Origin: Bacteroidota bacterium
Lineage (GTDB): Bacteria > Bacteroidota > Bacteroidia > 2-12-FULL-35-15
Direction: 5' to 3'
NCBI GenBank assembly: GCA_029237775.1
Contig: JAQZBR010000001.1
Coordinates: 248,001-312,000, forward strand
DNA: 64,000 bases
Made by a program: the position numbers and the translations under genes. Of the stretch, positions 18,102 through 28,383 are shown piece after piece. A model generated the notes under the pieces. That model ran no database searches. It saw only the letters and a list, made by a program, of their open reading frames with translations, and was not told the DNA's origin. Every line of letters begins with the position of its first letter. Position 1 is the stretch's first letter.

Positions 18102-19499
18102 GTGCAATTCGAATTAACAGACGATTTTTTACTTAAGCTTCAGGCTGCCATCGACAGCAATGATACCGCTTATGTTGAATCGCAGCTGAAAGAGCTGTAC
18201 CCTCCTGATATTGCCGAAATTTTCAATAAGCTGGAACTCGACCAGGTTAAATTCCTCTACAAATACCTTGATGAGCAGATCGCAGCCGATGTATTGGTGG
18301 AGCTGGAAGAAGACGTGAGAGAAGATATTCTTGGATCCCTGACTTCAAAGGAGATCGCGGAACAGCTGATCGACAATATGGATTCCGATGATGCTGCCGA
18401 TGTGATCGCGGAATTACCGGACAATGTACAGGATGAGGTTTTATCTCACATGGAGGACAGTGAGCAGGCGAGTGATATTGTCGAGCTTCTGAACTATGAT
18501 GAGAATACAGCGGGAGGTTTAATGGCCACCGAGCTTGTCCGTGTTCATGTAAACAGCAACGCAATTGAGTGTGTGCGGGAGATCCGCGAGCAGGCTGATT
18601 ATGTTGAAAATATTTATGCTATCTACGTTGTTGATGATAATGAAAAGCTTGTGGGTTTACTCCACTTAAAAAAGCTGATCGTTTCCTCTACCCGCTCTAA
18701 AGTTTCTGACATCTACGATGCCAAAGTTATTTCCGTAAAGACAAACACGGATGCAGAAGAAGTGGCCAACATTATGGACAAATACAACCTGGTTGTATTG
18801 CCTGTTGTTGATGCTTTAGGCCGATTAGTTGGAAGGATCACAGTGGATGATGTGCTTGATGTAAGGAGAGAGGAAGAAACGGAAGACCTTCAGAAGATGG
18901 GCGGTATGGAAGCACTGGATGAACCATACATGAACATGTCGATTTGGGGAATCCTTCGTAAACGTGCCGGCTGGCTCGTTATACTCTTTTTGGGAGAAAC
19001 ACTTACAGCAAGCGCTATGAGCTTTTTCGAGAATGAAATCGCGAAAGCGGTTATACTGGCAATGTTCATCCCGCTTATTATTTCCAGCGGTGGAAACACC
19101 GGCTCGCAGGCCTCAACGCTTGTAATACGTGCGCTTGCCCTGGGTGAAATCACCGTGCGCGACTGGTGGACCATCATAAGAAAAGAGATCAGAGTTGGAT
19201 TGCTGCTTGGATTATTGTTAGGTGTGATCGGATTTGCAAGAGTTGCATTATGGGCTCAGTTCTCCCCTAGCTTCTATGGTCCACACTGGATGCAGATCGC
19301 TATGACTGTCGGTATTTCACTAGTTGGAGTTGTTTTATGGGGTAATACAGTAGGTTCTTTATTCCCGCTTATCCTCAAGCGTGTTGGCCTTGATCCTGCA
19401 GTTTCTTCAGCTCCTTTCGTAGCTACACTTGTCGATATCACCGGATTGGTGATCTACTTTACTGTTGCTTCTCTGTTATTAGGCAGCATTCTTCTTTAG
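18102..19499 (+). CDS. mgtE: Magnesium transporter MgtE
   Basis: The 465-residue channel-type Mg2+ transporter begins at a GTG, since no ATG is available before the conserved N domain. The order is MgtE N domain (LKELYPPDIAEIFNKL, DDAADVIAELPDNVQDEVL), two CBS domains (ENIYAIYVVDDNEKLVGLLH; NLVVLPVVDALGRLVGRITVDD), the connecting helix, and five membrane helices. The last part includes the ISSGGNTGSQASTLVIRALALGE signature and a terminal LVDITGLVIYF helix. Acidic residues in the N and CBS domains are consistent with Mg2+ gating. It appears monocistronic. Confidence 0.97.
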   Translation: MQFELTDDFLLKLQAAIDSNDTAYVESQLKELYPPDIAEIFNKLELDQVKFLYKYLDEQIAADVLVELEEDVREDILGSLTSKEIAEQLIDNMDSDDAADVIAELPDNVQDEVLSHMEDSEQASDIVELLNYDENTAGGLMATELVRVHVNSNAIECVREIREQADYVENIYAIYVVDDNEKLVGLLHLKKLIVSSTRSKVSDIYDAKVISVKTNTDAEEVANIMDKYNLVVLPVVDALGRLVGRITVDDVLDVRREEETEDLQKMGGMEALDEPYMNMSIWGILRKRAGWLVILFLGETLTASAMSFFENEIAKAVILAMFIPLIISSGGNTGSQASTLVIRALALGEITVRDWWTIIRKEIRVGLLLGLLLGVIGFARVALWAQFSPSFYGPHWMQIAMTVGISLVGVVLWGNTVGSLFPLILKRVGLDPAVSSAPFVATLVDITGLVIYFTVASLLLGSILL

Positions 19500-19518
19500 A
19501 ACAACAGCTATCTCCTGT

Positions 19519-19550
19519 TTGCATCTTTTCCCTCAGAATCGTTATATTTA
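19519..19550 (+). promoter_or_regulatory. Bacteroidota promoter for the 1259-residue surface protein
   Basis: TTG at 19519-19521 and TATATTTA at 19543-19550 are separated by 21 bases, as expected for -33 and -7 elements. The -7 has one mismatch to TAnnTTTG. The ATG follows 15 bases later. Confidence 0.5.
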
Positions 19551-19565
19551 CTTAAACTCTGCAAA

Positions 19566-22500
19566 ATGAAAAAGGTAACCGCATGGCTCATTGTTTGCTT
19601 TTGTATCATCAATGTTTCCGCCAGATCACAGGAATGGAAATGGTTCACCACGGAAACCGATCCGGGAGCAACAACTAACATACCCGGACAAATCACTTCT
19701 GATGATGCAGGAAACAATTTTTCTATAGGTTATTTCTTCGGGACGCTAACCGTTAGTCCGACAATCTCAATCACAAGTGCAGGTGCAGCAGACATCTATA
19801 TCATCAAACGCGATACTGACGGAAATCCACTTTGGGCAAAAAGATTTGGCGGCACCGGTGACGATCACGGGCACAGCATCACGCTGGATCATTCAGGAAA
19901 TATTATTATTTGCGGGAAATTCAATCAGTCCATAACACTTGGCGCTACTACTTTAAGCTCATTTGGCGGATTCGATGTATTAGTCGCGAAGCTGGATCCA
20001 ACGGGAATACCTATCTGGGCGAAGTCGTTCGGAGGATCGGATCCATCAGTATATGAGAGCGGACAGGATGTTGCAACTGATACACTGAACAATATTTACA
20101 TGACGGGATATTTTTATTCCCTGCAGAATTTCGGCCCCGGAATGACGATAAGCCCTTCAGGGTATCACGCGGATATGTTCGTATTGAAAATGAATTCAGC
20201 AGGAGCTTACCAATGGGCAAAAAAAGGGGGAAGCTTTACGGGAGGAAACGACTATGATATGGGAGTAACGATCAAGGTTGCGCCTGATCAGAACAGCGTT
20301 GTAATGGGCGGTACATTTCAAGGCAACTTCTTTATTTATGGCACCGACACCGTTTTTAACGAGTGGGGTGCAGCAAGAGATTCATATATAATTTCATTAT
20401 CAACGGTAAGTGGGGCAAAGAATTTTGTTTTACCAATTACAGGTGCAGGGTATACAGAAATAGAAGAACTTGCAATCGACCTTTCCGGAAATATTTATGC
20501 TACAGGATATTGTGAGAGCAACATATTTTATGAACCGAATACAACCACGGTAAACACCGGTCGCTACGACATTTTTGTTTTTAAATACAATTCAAATGGA
20601 GCCTTTGCCTGGTCGACAGGAATTGGTAACAGCAGCTGGGGGCATTATGCAACCGGAATCGAAGTAAGTCATCAGAATAAACTTTTTCTTTCAGGCTATT
20701 ATAAAAACTATGCACAAAGCGGAACATTCTCAGTGAATGGTTTAGGCATATATCTGGCTGTTCTGGACACGAATAAAACAACACTCAGCATGGCTAAGGC
20801 GACCACCAATCTTGGAACCTTTCTCAGCTGCAGCTCCATGGCTATTGATGCGGCTGACAATGTATATTTTCAAGGCATTGCACCGGCTGGGGTTTCGACT
20901 TTCGGAGCAACAGATTATCCGGTAAGCACCGATGATCTTTATACCGCAAAATATTCATTTACTCCCTGCACCAGCGCACCGGCCCAGCCGGGGCCAATTT
21001 CGGGACCCGCCACATTATGCAGCGGTGCATTCGGTCAGGTGTATAGCATTAGTCCGGTACCCGGAACAACGAGCTTCACATGGACATTCCCTGCCGGATT
21101 TTCAGGAACGAGCACCACCAATAATATTACTGTGTCTTCCGGAACTAATAGTGGAACCATCACAGTAAAAGCCAATAATGCATGCGGAAGCAGTGCAGTA
21201 CAAACATATTCGGTAACGGTGAACACCCCACCACCTGCGCCAACATCAATTACAGGTCCGTCAACAGTTTGCAGCGGATCCTCCAATACATATACCGCTA
21301 ATACCGTAAGCGGAGCCACAGGATACAGCTGGAACTTTCCTAGTGGATGGATAGGAAGCATAACTTCAAACCCTGTTACGCAAACTGCGGGAATAAGCGG
21401 AACTATATATGTGCGGGCTACCAATTCCTGCGGCAACAGTCCATCTTTCAGTAAACCTGTAACAGTTACAAACGTTCCAGGGCAGCCTGCTGCTATTTCA
21501 GGAAATATTAATATTTGCCAGGGCTCCACCAATACTTATTCAGTAGCTGCTGTCAGTGGTGCAACATCATATTCATGGACCTTACCTTCAGGATTTACCG
21601 GAACATCTTCAACCAGTTCGATTTCTACTGTTGCTGGTGCTAACAGTGGAATCATTTCTGTCACTGCGAACAATGGATGTGGTGCAGGAACGGCACGAAC
21701 CTTTACAGTGAATGTTACTGCCTTGCCCTCGCTTCCACTTCCCATTTCAGGTAATAACGCGATCTGTGAAAATGCGACAAATACATTTTCAATACCGGGA
21801 GCAACCGGAGCCAGCTCTTATACATGGACACTACCTTCAGGATGGGCAGGATCTTCAACAACTAACAGCATTGTTGCAACTGCTAACGCAACCGGAGGAA
21901 CAATATCTGTAAAGGGAAATAATTCCTGCGGATCATCAGCTTTACAAACATTGCCTGTATTTATTAATAATGTTGTCGCTACCATTTCGACAAGCCCTTC
22001 GTGCTACTCTTATTGCAGTGGGACCGCGACAGCAAGCACCAGCGGATCAGGGCCTTTCACTTATACCTGGTCAAACAGCGCTCAGACAAGTCAGACAGCA
22101 GACAGCTTATGCTCCGGAACTTTTACTTTAATTGTAACAGGGGCAGGTGGGTGCAGTGATACAACCGGCTCTTCAATCACATCTTTATCACCTTTTAATC
22201 TGTCAGCAACACATACAAATGCAAGCTGTCATGGAATTTGTGATGGCACAATTTCAACCACTCCTGTTGGCGGAACACCTCCCTACTCTTTTACAGGTAC
22301 AGCTACGGGAATTTGTGCAGGAACTTATACTATGAATGTTACAGACTCGACAGGTTGCGTGGCATCATCAAGTGTTACGGTCACTGAACCCTTACAAATT
22401 ATTACAACAACCAACAGCATCGGCATTAGCTGTAACGGAATGTGTGACGGAGTAGCGACAGTTAACCCTTCCGGAGGTACAGCTCCATATTACTATCAGT

Positions 22501-23345
22501 GGTGCAATGGGTCTTCCGCGCCTGCAGTAACAGGTATGTGTGCGGGAAACTGTGTTGTGACCATCTTTGACTATACAGGGTGTCAAGTAATTGATACCAT
22601 CATTTTCACTGAACCTGCCATTTTAAATGCGAATGTAACTGCTCCCAATACTTTATGTGAAGGAAGCTGCGCCACTCTCAACAGTGTCGTTTCCGGTGGT
22701 ACAAATACATACTCTTACGCATGGTCACCGGCCTCAGAACTTAATAATTCAACTGTCGCAAATCCGGCTGCCTGTCCTGATTCTACAATTCTGTTTACAC
22801 TTACTGTAACGGATGCGAATAATTGTACAGATACAGATACGCTGACAATAATTGTCAATGATTCTCCAAACACATCATATGTTCAGAACCCGAACTTAGT
22901 ATGCTCAACTGTTCCCTCCATCATACTCAGCCCGGGAGCACCTTCAGGAGGCTATTACAGCGGGACTGCGGTAAGCGGAAATACTTTCCAGCCTGCAAAT
23001 GCGGGTGTTGGAATACATACCATTAATTACATCTTTACAAATACATCCGGATGCAGCGATACTGCGTCATCCAACATTACAGTAAGCACCTGCACCGGTA
23101 TTGAAGAAACAGCAATTGAACGTGTCTTGTTCTATCCAAATCCTGCGCATGAATTCATATTCGTACAAAGCACCAGGGATATAAAAGAATTGAGTGTTTA
23201 CAATTCAATCGGTGAATTGATACTGTTCGGAAAGCCGAATACGAACAGCGAAAAAATTTCGTTAGAAAATTTATCAGAAGGCTTTTATCTTATCCAGGTC
23301 TTGACAGATTCAGGCTCTTACACAAAAAAAATTACTAAAGAATAA
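19566..23345 (+). CDS. Giant T9SS surface protein: SBBP-like, Ig/PKD-like and SprB-like repeats
   Basis: The 1259-residue protein has a signal peptide. About 440 residues of beta-propeller-type SBBP-like repeats follow (WAKRFGGTGDDHGHSITLDH, WAKSFGGSDPSVYESGQDV). Next are four PKD/Ig-like repeats of about 80 residues, each opening like ISGPATLCSG or ISGNNAICEN and containing a YSWTLPSGFTG-type strand. Three SprB-like repeats (CHGICDGTISTTPVGGTPPY; CNGMCDGVATVNPSGGTAPY) come next, and a type A sorting domain (LFYPNPAHEFIFVQS ... LSEGFYLIQVL) ends the protein. SprB repeats are known from the gliding adhesin of Flavobacterium. The likely role is a cell-surface adhesin. The gene is intact and carries its own promoter. 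Confidence 0.88.
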   Translation: MKKVTAWLIVCFCIINVSARSQEWKWFTTETDPGATTNIPGQITSDDAGNNFSIGYFFGTLTVSPTISITSAGAADIYIIKRDTDGNPLWAKRFGGTGDDHGHSITLDHSGNIIICGKFNQSITLGATTLSSFGGFDVLVAKLDPTGIPIWAKSFGGSDPSVYESGQDVATDTLNNIYMTGYFYSLQNFGPGMTISPSGYHADMFVLKMNSAGAYQWAKKGGSFTGGNDYDMGVTIKVAPDQNSVVMGGTFQGNFFIYGTDTVFNEWGAARDSYIISLSTVSGAKNFVLPITGAGYTEIEELAIDLSGNIYATGYCESNIFYEPNTTTVNTGRYDIFVFKYNSNGAFAWSTGIGNSSWGHYATGIEVSHQNKLFLSGYYKNYAQSGTFSVNGLGIYLAVLDTNKTTLSMAKATTNLGTFLSCSSMAIDAADNVYFQGIAPAGVSTFGATDYPVSTDDLYTAKYSFTPCTSAPAQPGPISGPATLCSGAFGQVYSISPVPGTTSFTWTFPAGFSGTSTTNNITVSSGTNSGTITVKANNACGSSAVQTYSVTVNTPPPAPTSITGPSTVCSGSSNTYTANTVSGATGYSWNFPSGWIGSITSNPVTQTAGISGTIYVRATNSCGNSPSFSKPVTVTNVPGQPAAISGNINICQGSTNTYSVAAVSGATSYSWTLPSGFTGTSSTSSISTVAGANSGIISVTANNGCGAGTARTFTVNVTALPSLPLPISGNNAICENATNTFSIPGATGASSYTWTLPSGWAGSSTTNSIVATANATGGTISVKGNNSCGSSALQTLPVFINNVVATISTSPSCYSYCSGTATASTSGSGPFTYTWSNSAQTSQTADSLCSGTFTLIVTGAGGCSDTTGSSITSLSPFNLSATHTNASCHGICDGTISTTPVGGTPPYSFTGTATGICAGTYTMNVTDSTGCVASSSVTVTEPLQIITTTNSIGISCNGMCDGVATVNPSGGTAPYYYQWCNGSSAPAVTGMCAGNCVVTIFDYTGCQVIDTIIFTEPAILNANVTAPNTLCEGSCATLNSVVSGGTNTYSYAWSPASELNNSTVANPAACPDSTILFTLTVTDANNCTDTDTLTIIVNDSPNTSYVQNPNLVCSTVPSIILSPGAPSGGYYSGTAVSGNTFQPANAGVGIHTINYIFTNTSGCSDTASSNITVSTCTGIEETAIERVLFYPNPAHEFIFVQSTRDIKELSVYNSIGELILFGKPNTNSEKISLENLSEGFYLIQVLTDSGSYTKKITKE

Positions 23346-23361
23346 ATTGTCATTATTATTT

Positions 23362-24300
23362 ATGAAGGTTTTATTTATAGATTCCAATCATTCCCTTTTA
23401 CACGAAACCCTTGAAAAAGCAGGCGTCACCTGCGACCTTAACTATCATTGGAATAAAGAAGAAATAATTGGTAACATCCATCTCTATGATGGTGTGGTTA
23501 TAAGAAGTAAAATAAAAATAAACAAAGAGATCATTGATAAAGCTATAAAGCTAAAGTTCATAGCACGTGCGGGTGCAGGTATGGAAAACATTGATGTTGC
23601 ATATGCAGAAAGCAAGGGAATTAAATGTCTTCATGCACCCGAAGGAAACAAAGATGCGGTTGCTGAACATGCAATCGGAATGCTGCTGAATTTATTCAAC
23701 AACATCAGCCGTGCTGATAAAGAAGTCCGCGAAGGCAAGTGGATCCGTGAAGGAAACAGGGGTGTTGAGTTGATGGGAAAGACTGTCGGAATTATCGGCT
23801 ATGGAAACATGGGAAGCGCTTTTGCACAAAGGCTTCGTGGCTTTGGTGTTAAAGTTTTAGCGTTTGACAAATACAAAAAGAATTTCGGAACGGAGTTCAT
23901 TAAGGAAACGTCATTGGAAAACATTTTCGATGAAGCGGATGTGTTATCATTACATACTCCATTAACATCTGAAACGGAATATCTGATCAATGATGAGTTC
24001 ATCAATAAGTTCAGAAAAAGCATTTACATTATTAATACAGCAAGAGGAAAATGTTTGAATACCGGGGATCTTATTAAAAATCTGAATTCCGGAAAAGTTT
24101 CAGGAGCCTGTCTGGACGTGCTCGAATACGAAATGGTTTCTTTTGAAAACCTAGATTCTTCTCATCTTCCACAGGCCTTTCAGGATCTGATAAAAAGCGA
24201 CAAAGTAGTTTTATCTTCACACATCGCAGGCTGGACACATGAAAGTAATGAGAAGATCGCGAAAGTACTTGCTGAGAAAATACTAAAAATTCTTAGATAG
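23362..24300 (+). CDS. D-isomer-specific 2-hydroxyacid dehydrogenase
   Basis: The 312-residue NAD-dependent enzyme has an N-terminal substrate domain (VVIRSKIKINKEIIDKAIKL, FIARAGAGMENID) and the Rossmann motif VGIIGYGNMGSAFAQRL. The catalytic set is present: Arg in NTARGKC, Glu in LDVLEYE and His in LSSHIAGWTHES. It most resembles phosphoglycerate dehydrogenase (SerA) without an ACT domain, but glyoxylate/hydroxypyruvate specificity cannot be excluded. The ATG at 23362 is used; the upstream TTG only adds five residues. Its 3' end overlaps the convergent phosphatase gene by 18 bases. Confidence 0.88.
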   Translation: MKVLFIDSNHSLLHETLEKAGVTCDLNYHWNKEEIIGNIHLYDGVVIRSKIKINKEIIDKAIKLKFIARAGAGMENIDVAYAESKGIKCLHAPEGNKDAVAEHAIGMLLNLFNNISRADKEVREGKWIREGNRGVELMGKTVGIIGYGNMGSAFAQRLRGFGVKVLAFDKYKKNFGTEFIKETSLENIFDEADVLSLHTPLTSETEYLINDEFINKFRKSIYIINTARGKCLNTGDLIKNLNSGKVSGACLDVLEYEMVSFENLDSSHLPQAFQDLIKSDKVVLSSHIAGWTHESNEKIAKVLAEKILKILR

Positions 24301-26370
24301 TTTTATCCCCAGTATACAAACATCATCAACCTGTTCCAGCTTGCCTTTCCATTTATCAAATGCTTCTTCCAGAATTTGATCCTGAGTGTGCATTGGCTGT
24401 GAGGCATTATTAAAGAGTATTTCCTTCAAAGGCTTGTATTTGAATTTCTTTCCTTTTGCACCGCCAAACTGATCGGCATATCCATCTGTAAACAGGTAAA
24501 CAGCATCAATTTCATTTAATACAAATGTATGTGTTGTAAATGGTTTTGGATTGTCAGTCATACCAATAGGCTGTTTGTTCGCGGTGACTTCGCAAAATTG
24601 ATCATTGGTAATATACCACAGCGGATTGTTTGCTCCCGCCCATTTCACCTGATTCATTTTTCTGTCAATCATCAGCAGTGAAATATCCATTCCGTCTTTT
24701 ACATCCTTATCGCTTTTAGAGAATGTTGCAAGAACAAGCTCGCGTGTCTTATCAAGGATCATCCCCGGATCCGTATATCCGAATTCAAGCACTACCCTGT
24801 TCAATGCATTGCTGCATACAACACTTACCATCGCACCGGGAACACCATGGCCTGTACAATCTGCTGCTGCCAGAAGAATAATCCCATCCTTCAACACTTC
24901 CATCCAGTAAAAATCTCCCGCTACGATATCTTTAGGTTTATAGAGGATAAAACTTTCAGGCAAATGTGTTTTAAGAAAATGTTCAGGGGGGAGAATTGCC
25001 TCTTGGAGGCGTTTTGCATAACTGATCGAATCAATGATCTCCTTTTGCTTTTCCTCTACAATTAATTTCTGATGAGCGATGATATCTTTTTGTTTTCGCG
25101 TTAAGCGAAGCCTGCTTACGATGTATACAGAAAACACTACTAATAACAGAAGCCCAAAGCCAATAGCATAGGAAACGATCTGTTGACGAGTTGCCTGTTC
25201 CTGGGCGACAAGTATTTCCTTTTCATGTTCTTTTTCAGCGACCGCTTTTTCTTTCTCGAAATTATATTCCATCTCCTGCTTCAGGACTTCCTTTTGATTT
25301 TCTTCGCTAAGAATAGTATCGCGTGCATTAATAAAAAGCCGATGCATCTCAAGGGCACTTTTAAAATCACCGGTTTTCTTATAACATTCATAAAGCAGCT
25401 CGGCAACCTCTCTGGTCCTGATCAGCACTCCCGTTTCTTCATTTAATTTCAGCGCTCTTTTTGAATATTCAATAGCCTTTTTATAGTCACCCATTTCTTT
25501 GTAGGCGCTTCCCATGTCGCCAAGTGAGTTGGCAATTCCTTTATTATCATTAATACTCTCCTGTAATTTAAGCGCTGCCTCATAATAGGTGATCGCGCTT
25601 TGCGGCTGCCCCTGAGCTTTATGGACTGTTCCTACGGCCAATAATGAAAGTGCGATATCACTGGCGTTACCAAGCTCCTCACGGATCTTAAGACTGCGAA
25701 GCTGATATTCCATCGCCTTAACATTATCCTTTTCTTTCAGATAAATATTTCCAATGTTATTAAGCGTATAAGCCATTCCTCGCTTATCACCTATCTCCTC
25801 TTTTATCTTGAGACTTCTTGAATAATAATCGATTGCCTTTTTATTGTCGCCTTGTTCCTGACAAATGGTACCGATATTATTCAAGGAGCTTGCTATTCCT
25901 TTTTTATTACCAACCTCTTCTTCTATCCGCAGGCTTTTTGTATAAAAGTCCATCGCACGTGCATAATCCGACTGATCAGAATAAATGTTACCTATATTAT
26001 TGAGTGGTCCGGCCATACCTTTCCTGTCCCCAAGCTCCTCCCTGATCTTCAGGCTGGCCATGTATAAATTGATTGCTTCCTTATACACTCCTGTTACATA
26101 TCGAGCAGAACCCTGAGTGTTTAAAGCCATGGCTTCATACTTACGCTGATTTGCTTTTCTAGCAAATTCCAGAGCTTCTCCGGCCATCAAATAGGCGCTG
26201 TCGGGTTTCGGAAAAAGATAGGAAGCGCCAATGAGCTGAATGTAGGCCTTAAGCCGTGTAGTATCGGACAATGAAGAATTTTGCCATACCTGTTTTAAGC
26301 TGTCGTTGTTCTGAGCGCTCAAACCGAGAGATAGCAGAAAAAAATAAATTATAAAAGCAAGATGCCTCAT
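24283..26370 (-). CDS. TPR-SpoIIE phosphatase, paralog 1
   Basis: The 695-residue protein has a signal peptide (to about GLSAQ) and six or more TPR hairpins between about 50 and 330 (repeated LNNIGNIYSDQSDYARAMDFY and IKEEIGDKRGMAYTLNNIGN units). A charged coiled coil and one membrane helix (VSYAIGFGLLLLVVFSVYIV, about 400-420) follow. The C-terminal PP2C/SpoIIE domain has YKPKDIVAGDFYWMEV, DCTGHGVPGAMVSVV and FTDGYADQFGG. The TPR part is therefore periplasmic and the phosphatase cytoplasmic. It is 14 bases from its paralog on the same strand, downstream of it. Confidence 0.9.
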   Translation of the reverse strand: MRHLAFIIYFFLLSLGLSAQNNDSLKQVWQNSSLSDTTRLKAYIQLIGASYLFPKPDSAYLMAGEALEFARKANQRKYEAMALNTQGSARYVTGVYKEAINLYMASLKIREELGDRKGMAGPLNNIGNIYSDQSDYARAMDFYTKSLRIEEEVGNKKGIASSLNNIGTICQEQGDNKKAIDYYSRSLKIKEEIGDKRGMAYTLNNIGNIYLKEKDNVKAMEYQLRSLKIREELGNASDIALSLLAVGTVHKAQGQPQSAITYYEAALKLQESINDNKGIANSLGDMGSAYKEMGDYKKAIEYSKRALKLNEETGVLIRTREVAELLYECYKKTGDFKSALEMHRLFINARDTILSEENQKEVLKQEMEYNFEKEKAVAEKEHEKEILVAQEQATRQQIVSYAIGFGLLLLVVFSVYIVSRLRLTRKQKDIIAHQKLIVEEKQKEIIDSISYAKRLQEAILPPEHFLKTHLPESFILYKPKDIVAGDFYWMEVLKDGIILLAAADCTGHGVPGAMVSVVCSNALNRVVLEFGYTDPGMILDKTRELVLATFSKSDKDVKDGMDISLLMIDRKMNQVKWAGANNPLWYITNDQFCEVTANKQPIGMTDNPKPFTTHTFVLNEIDAVYLFTDGYADQFGGAKGKKFKYKPLKEILFNNASQPMHTQDQILEEAFDKWKGKLEQVDDVCILGIKLSKNF

Positions 26371-26384
26371 TTAATTTTTGTGAT

Positions 26385-28340
26385 CTAAATTCGTATTCCT
26401 ATCATACACACATCGTCCACCTGCTCGAGTCCCTCTTTCCAGGATATAAAAGCATCATCCAGAATTTTCTTTTGTTCCTCACACGAAAGCTTATGATTTT
26501 CAGAAAGCAAATCCTTCAAGGGTTTGTATTTGAACTTTTTCCCCTTCGGTCCACCAAACTGGTCAGCATATCCATCCGTAAAAAGATAAATAAGATCACC
26601 TTTTTGCAGTAAGAGCCTATGTGTAGTAAAAGGCTTTGCGTTAAAAGAGCTTCCAATCGGTTGTTTATCGGCCGAGATCTCGTTAAATTTTCCACCGGAA
26701 ATATACCAGAGCGGGTTGTTAGCGCCTGCCCATTTGACTTCAGCGTTATTTAAATTCAAAGAGATGAGCGATATATCCATTCCATCTTTCACATCTTTGT
26801 CGCTCCTTGAAAATGTTTCGAGCACAAGCTCACGTGTTTTATCGAGGATCAATCCCGGTTCAGTGATCCCAAACTCAAGCACGGCACGGTTCAAGGCATT
26901 GCTGCAAACAACACTCACCATTGCACCCGGGACACCATGGCCTGTGCAATCAGCAGCGGCCATCAGGATCGTATCGTTATTGATCACCTCCATCCAGTAA
27001 AAATCTCCGGCAACAATATCTTTTGGCTTGTAGAGAACGAAACTCTCTTTTAAAACCTTAGCGATATAAGATTCTGTGGGTAGAATAGCTTCCTGCAGGC
27101 GTTTCGCATACGTGATGGAGTCGAGGATCTCCTTTTGCTTTTCTTCCACTACATCCTTCTGATGCTCGATGATCATCTTTTGTTTTCTGGTCAGGCGTAA
27201 ACGCTGCACAACAAAAAAAGCGAAGAGCAAGACAATCAGCATGCCCACGGCAATAGCATAGCTGATCACCTTCTGCTTTTGTTTTTGCTCGGCAGCAATT
27301 GCTAATTGCTTTTCGTGTTCTTTTGCTTCAAGCGCCTTTTGTTTCTCATAATTATAGGTAAGCTCCTGTTTCAATAATTCCTTCTGACTGTCTGCACTCG
27401 TTACACTGTCCTTCATGGCAATGAACAGCTCATGCATCGCCAACGCTTCCCTGTAATTACCTTTCAGTTTATACAGGTCGAACAGAGCCTGGCTTGCTTC
27501 CCTTATGTTGGCGGTAAGCAGGGCAGATTGCGCAATTTCAAGCGACTGCTTGTTAAATGAGATGGCCTGATCAATATTCCCTTTTACTTTATAAGTGTTA
27601 CCGATAATATTCAATGCTTCGGCAAGTCCCTGCATATCACCAACAGCTTTAAAATACGGAATGCTTCGGATGTTGTAATCAAGCGCCTTATCGTAGTTCT
27701 GTGCGTCAAAATAAGTGACACCCGCAGAATGTAACGCGATTCCGATACTCATGCTATCAAGGCTTTCTTCACTCATCTTCAAAGCCAGATCAAGATATTC
27801 TATGGAGAGCGGATAATTGCCAAGGTTCCGGTAAGTGTTGCCAAGGTTGCAGTAGGATAAAATAAGCAGGTGTGAACTTTTTTGAGATTCGGCAACCTTC
27901 ATTGCTCTCAGGTAATACGACAATGCCTTTTTATAATCACCCTGTCCGTCATAGATCACTCCGATATTATTCAAAGCATTCGAGATCCCGCGCGCGTCAT
28001 TTGTGTTTTCGATCAGCTTCAGGCTTTTGGTAAAGTATTCGATAGCGTGTGTATTATCACCTTGGATAGAAGAAGCAGCGCCTAGAAGGTTCAACGCGGC
28101 AGACTGAAACTTTTCCGATCTGGCTTCAACAGCCTTAGCATATAATTGCTGAGCATAAAAGAATGCGCTGTCGGGACGCGAGTACAAATACCCCTGCAGG
28201 CAGAGCCGCTGCATGGCATACATGCGAATGGTATCCGGCCTGGCAGGATCAGCCCAGACTTTCCGCAGGCTATCAAGCTTACCTTGTGAAAAGCAGGTAA
28301 GGCTCAAAAGAAAAAACAAGGTAAAGGATAAGCGCTTCAT
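26385..28340 (-). CDS. TPR-SpoIIE phosphatase, paralog 2
   Basis: The 651-residue protein is organised like its downstream neighbour: signal peptide (to about TCFSQ), TPR hairpins (LNNIGVIYDGQGDYKKALSYY, LNIIGNTYKVKGNIDQAISF), coiled coil, single membrane helix (VISYAIAVGMLIVLLFAFFV) and C-terminal SpoIIE phosphatase (YKPKDIVAGDFYWMEV, DCTGHGVPGAMVSVV). The phosphatase halves are nearly identical in motif order, while the TPR halves diverge, so the two copies probably read different signals. It is likely the first gene of a two-gene transcript. The cognate phosphoprotein is not nearby. Confidence 0.9.
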   Translation of the reverse strand: MKRLSFTLFFLLSLTCFSQGKLDSLRKVWADPARPDTIRMYAMQRLCLQGYLYSRPDSAFFYAQQLYAKAVEARSEKFQSAALNLLGAASSIQGDNTHAIEYFTKSLKLIENTNDARGISNALNNIGVIYDGQGDYKKALSYYLRAMKVAESQKSSHLLILSYCNLGNTYRNLGNYPLSIEYLDLALKMSEESLDSMSIGIALHSAGVTYFDAQNYDKALDYNIRSIPYFKAVGDMQGLAEALNIIGNTYKVKGNIDQAISFNKQSLEIAQSALLTANIREASQALFDLYKLKGNYREALAMHELFIAMKDSVTSADSQKELLKQELTYNYEKQKALEAKEHEKQLAIAAEQKQKQKVISYAIAVGMLIVLLFAFFVVQRLRLTRKQKMIIEHQKDVVEEKQKEILDSITYAKRLQEAILPTESYIAKVLKESFVLYKPKDIVAGDFYWMEVINNDTILMAAADCTGHGVPGAMVSVVCSNALNRAVLEFGITEPGLILDKTRELVLETFSRSDKDVKDGMDISLISLNLNNAEVKWAGANNPLWYISGGKFNEISADKQPIGSSFNAKPFTTHRLLLQKGDLIYLFTDGYADQFGGPKGKKFKYKPLKDLLSENHKLSCEEQKKILDDAFISWKEGLEQVDDVCMIGIRI

Positions 28341-28383
28341 GATCTATTGATCAAATATAATTATTTTAAGGGGAGAGGAAGGG

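Noticed and set aside
21035-21532. 165-codon minus-strand frame inside the giant surface protein
   Set aside because: It follows the Thr/Ser-rich repeat codon bias of the real gene in reverse. The Val/Pro-rich product is the expected mirror.
28365-28382. GGGGAGAGGA sequence reminiscent of the metH element arm
   Set aside because: Only about ten bases agree and there is no inverted partner, which is compatible with chance.
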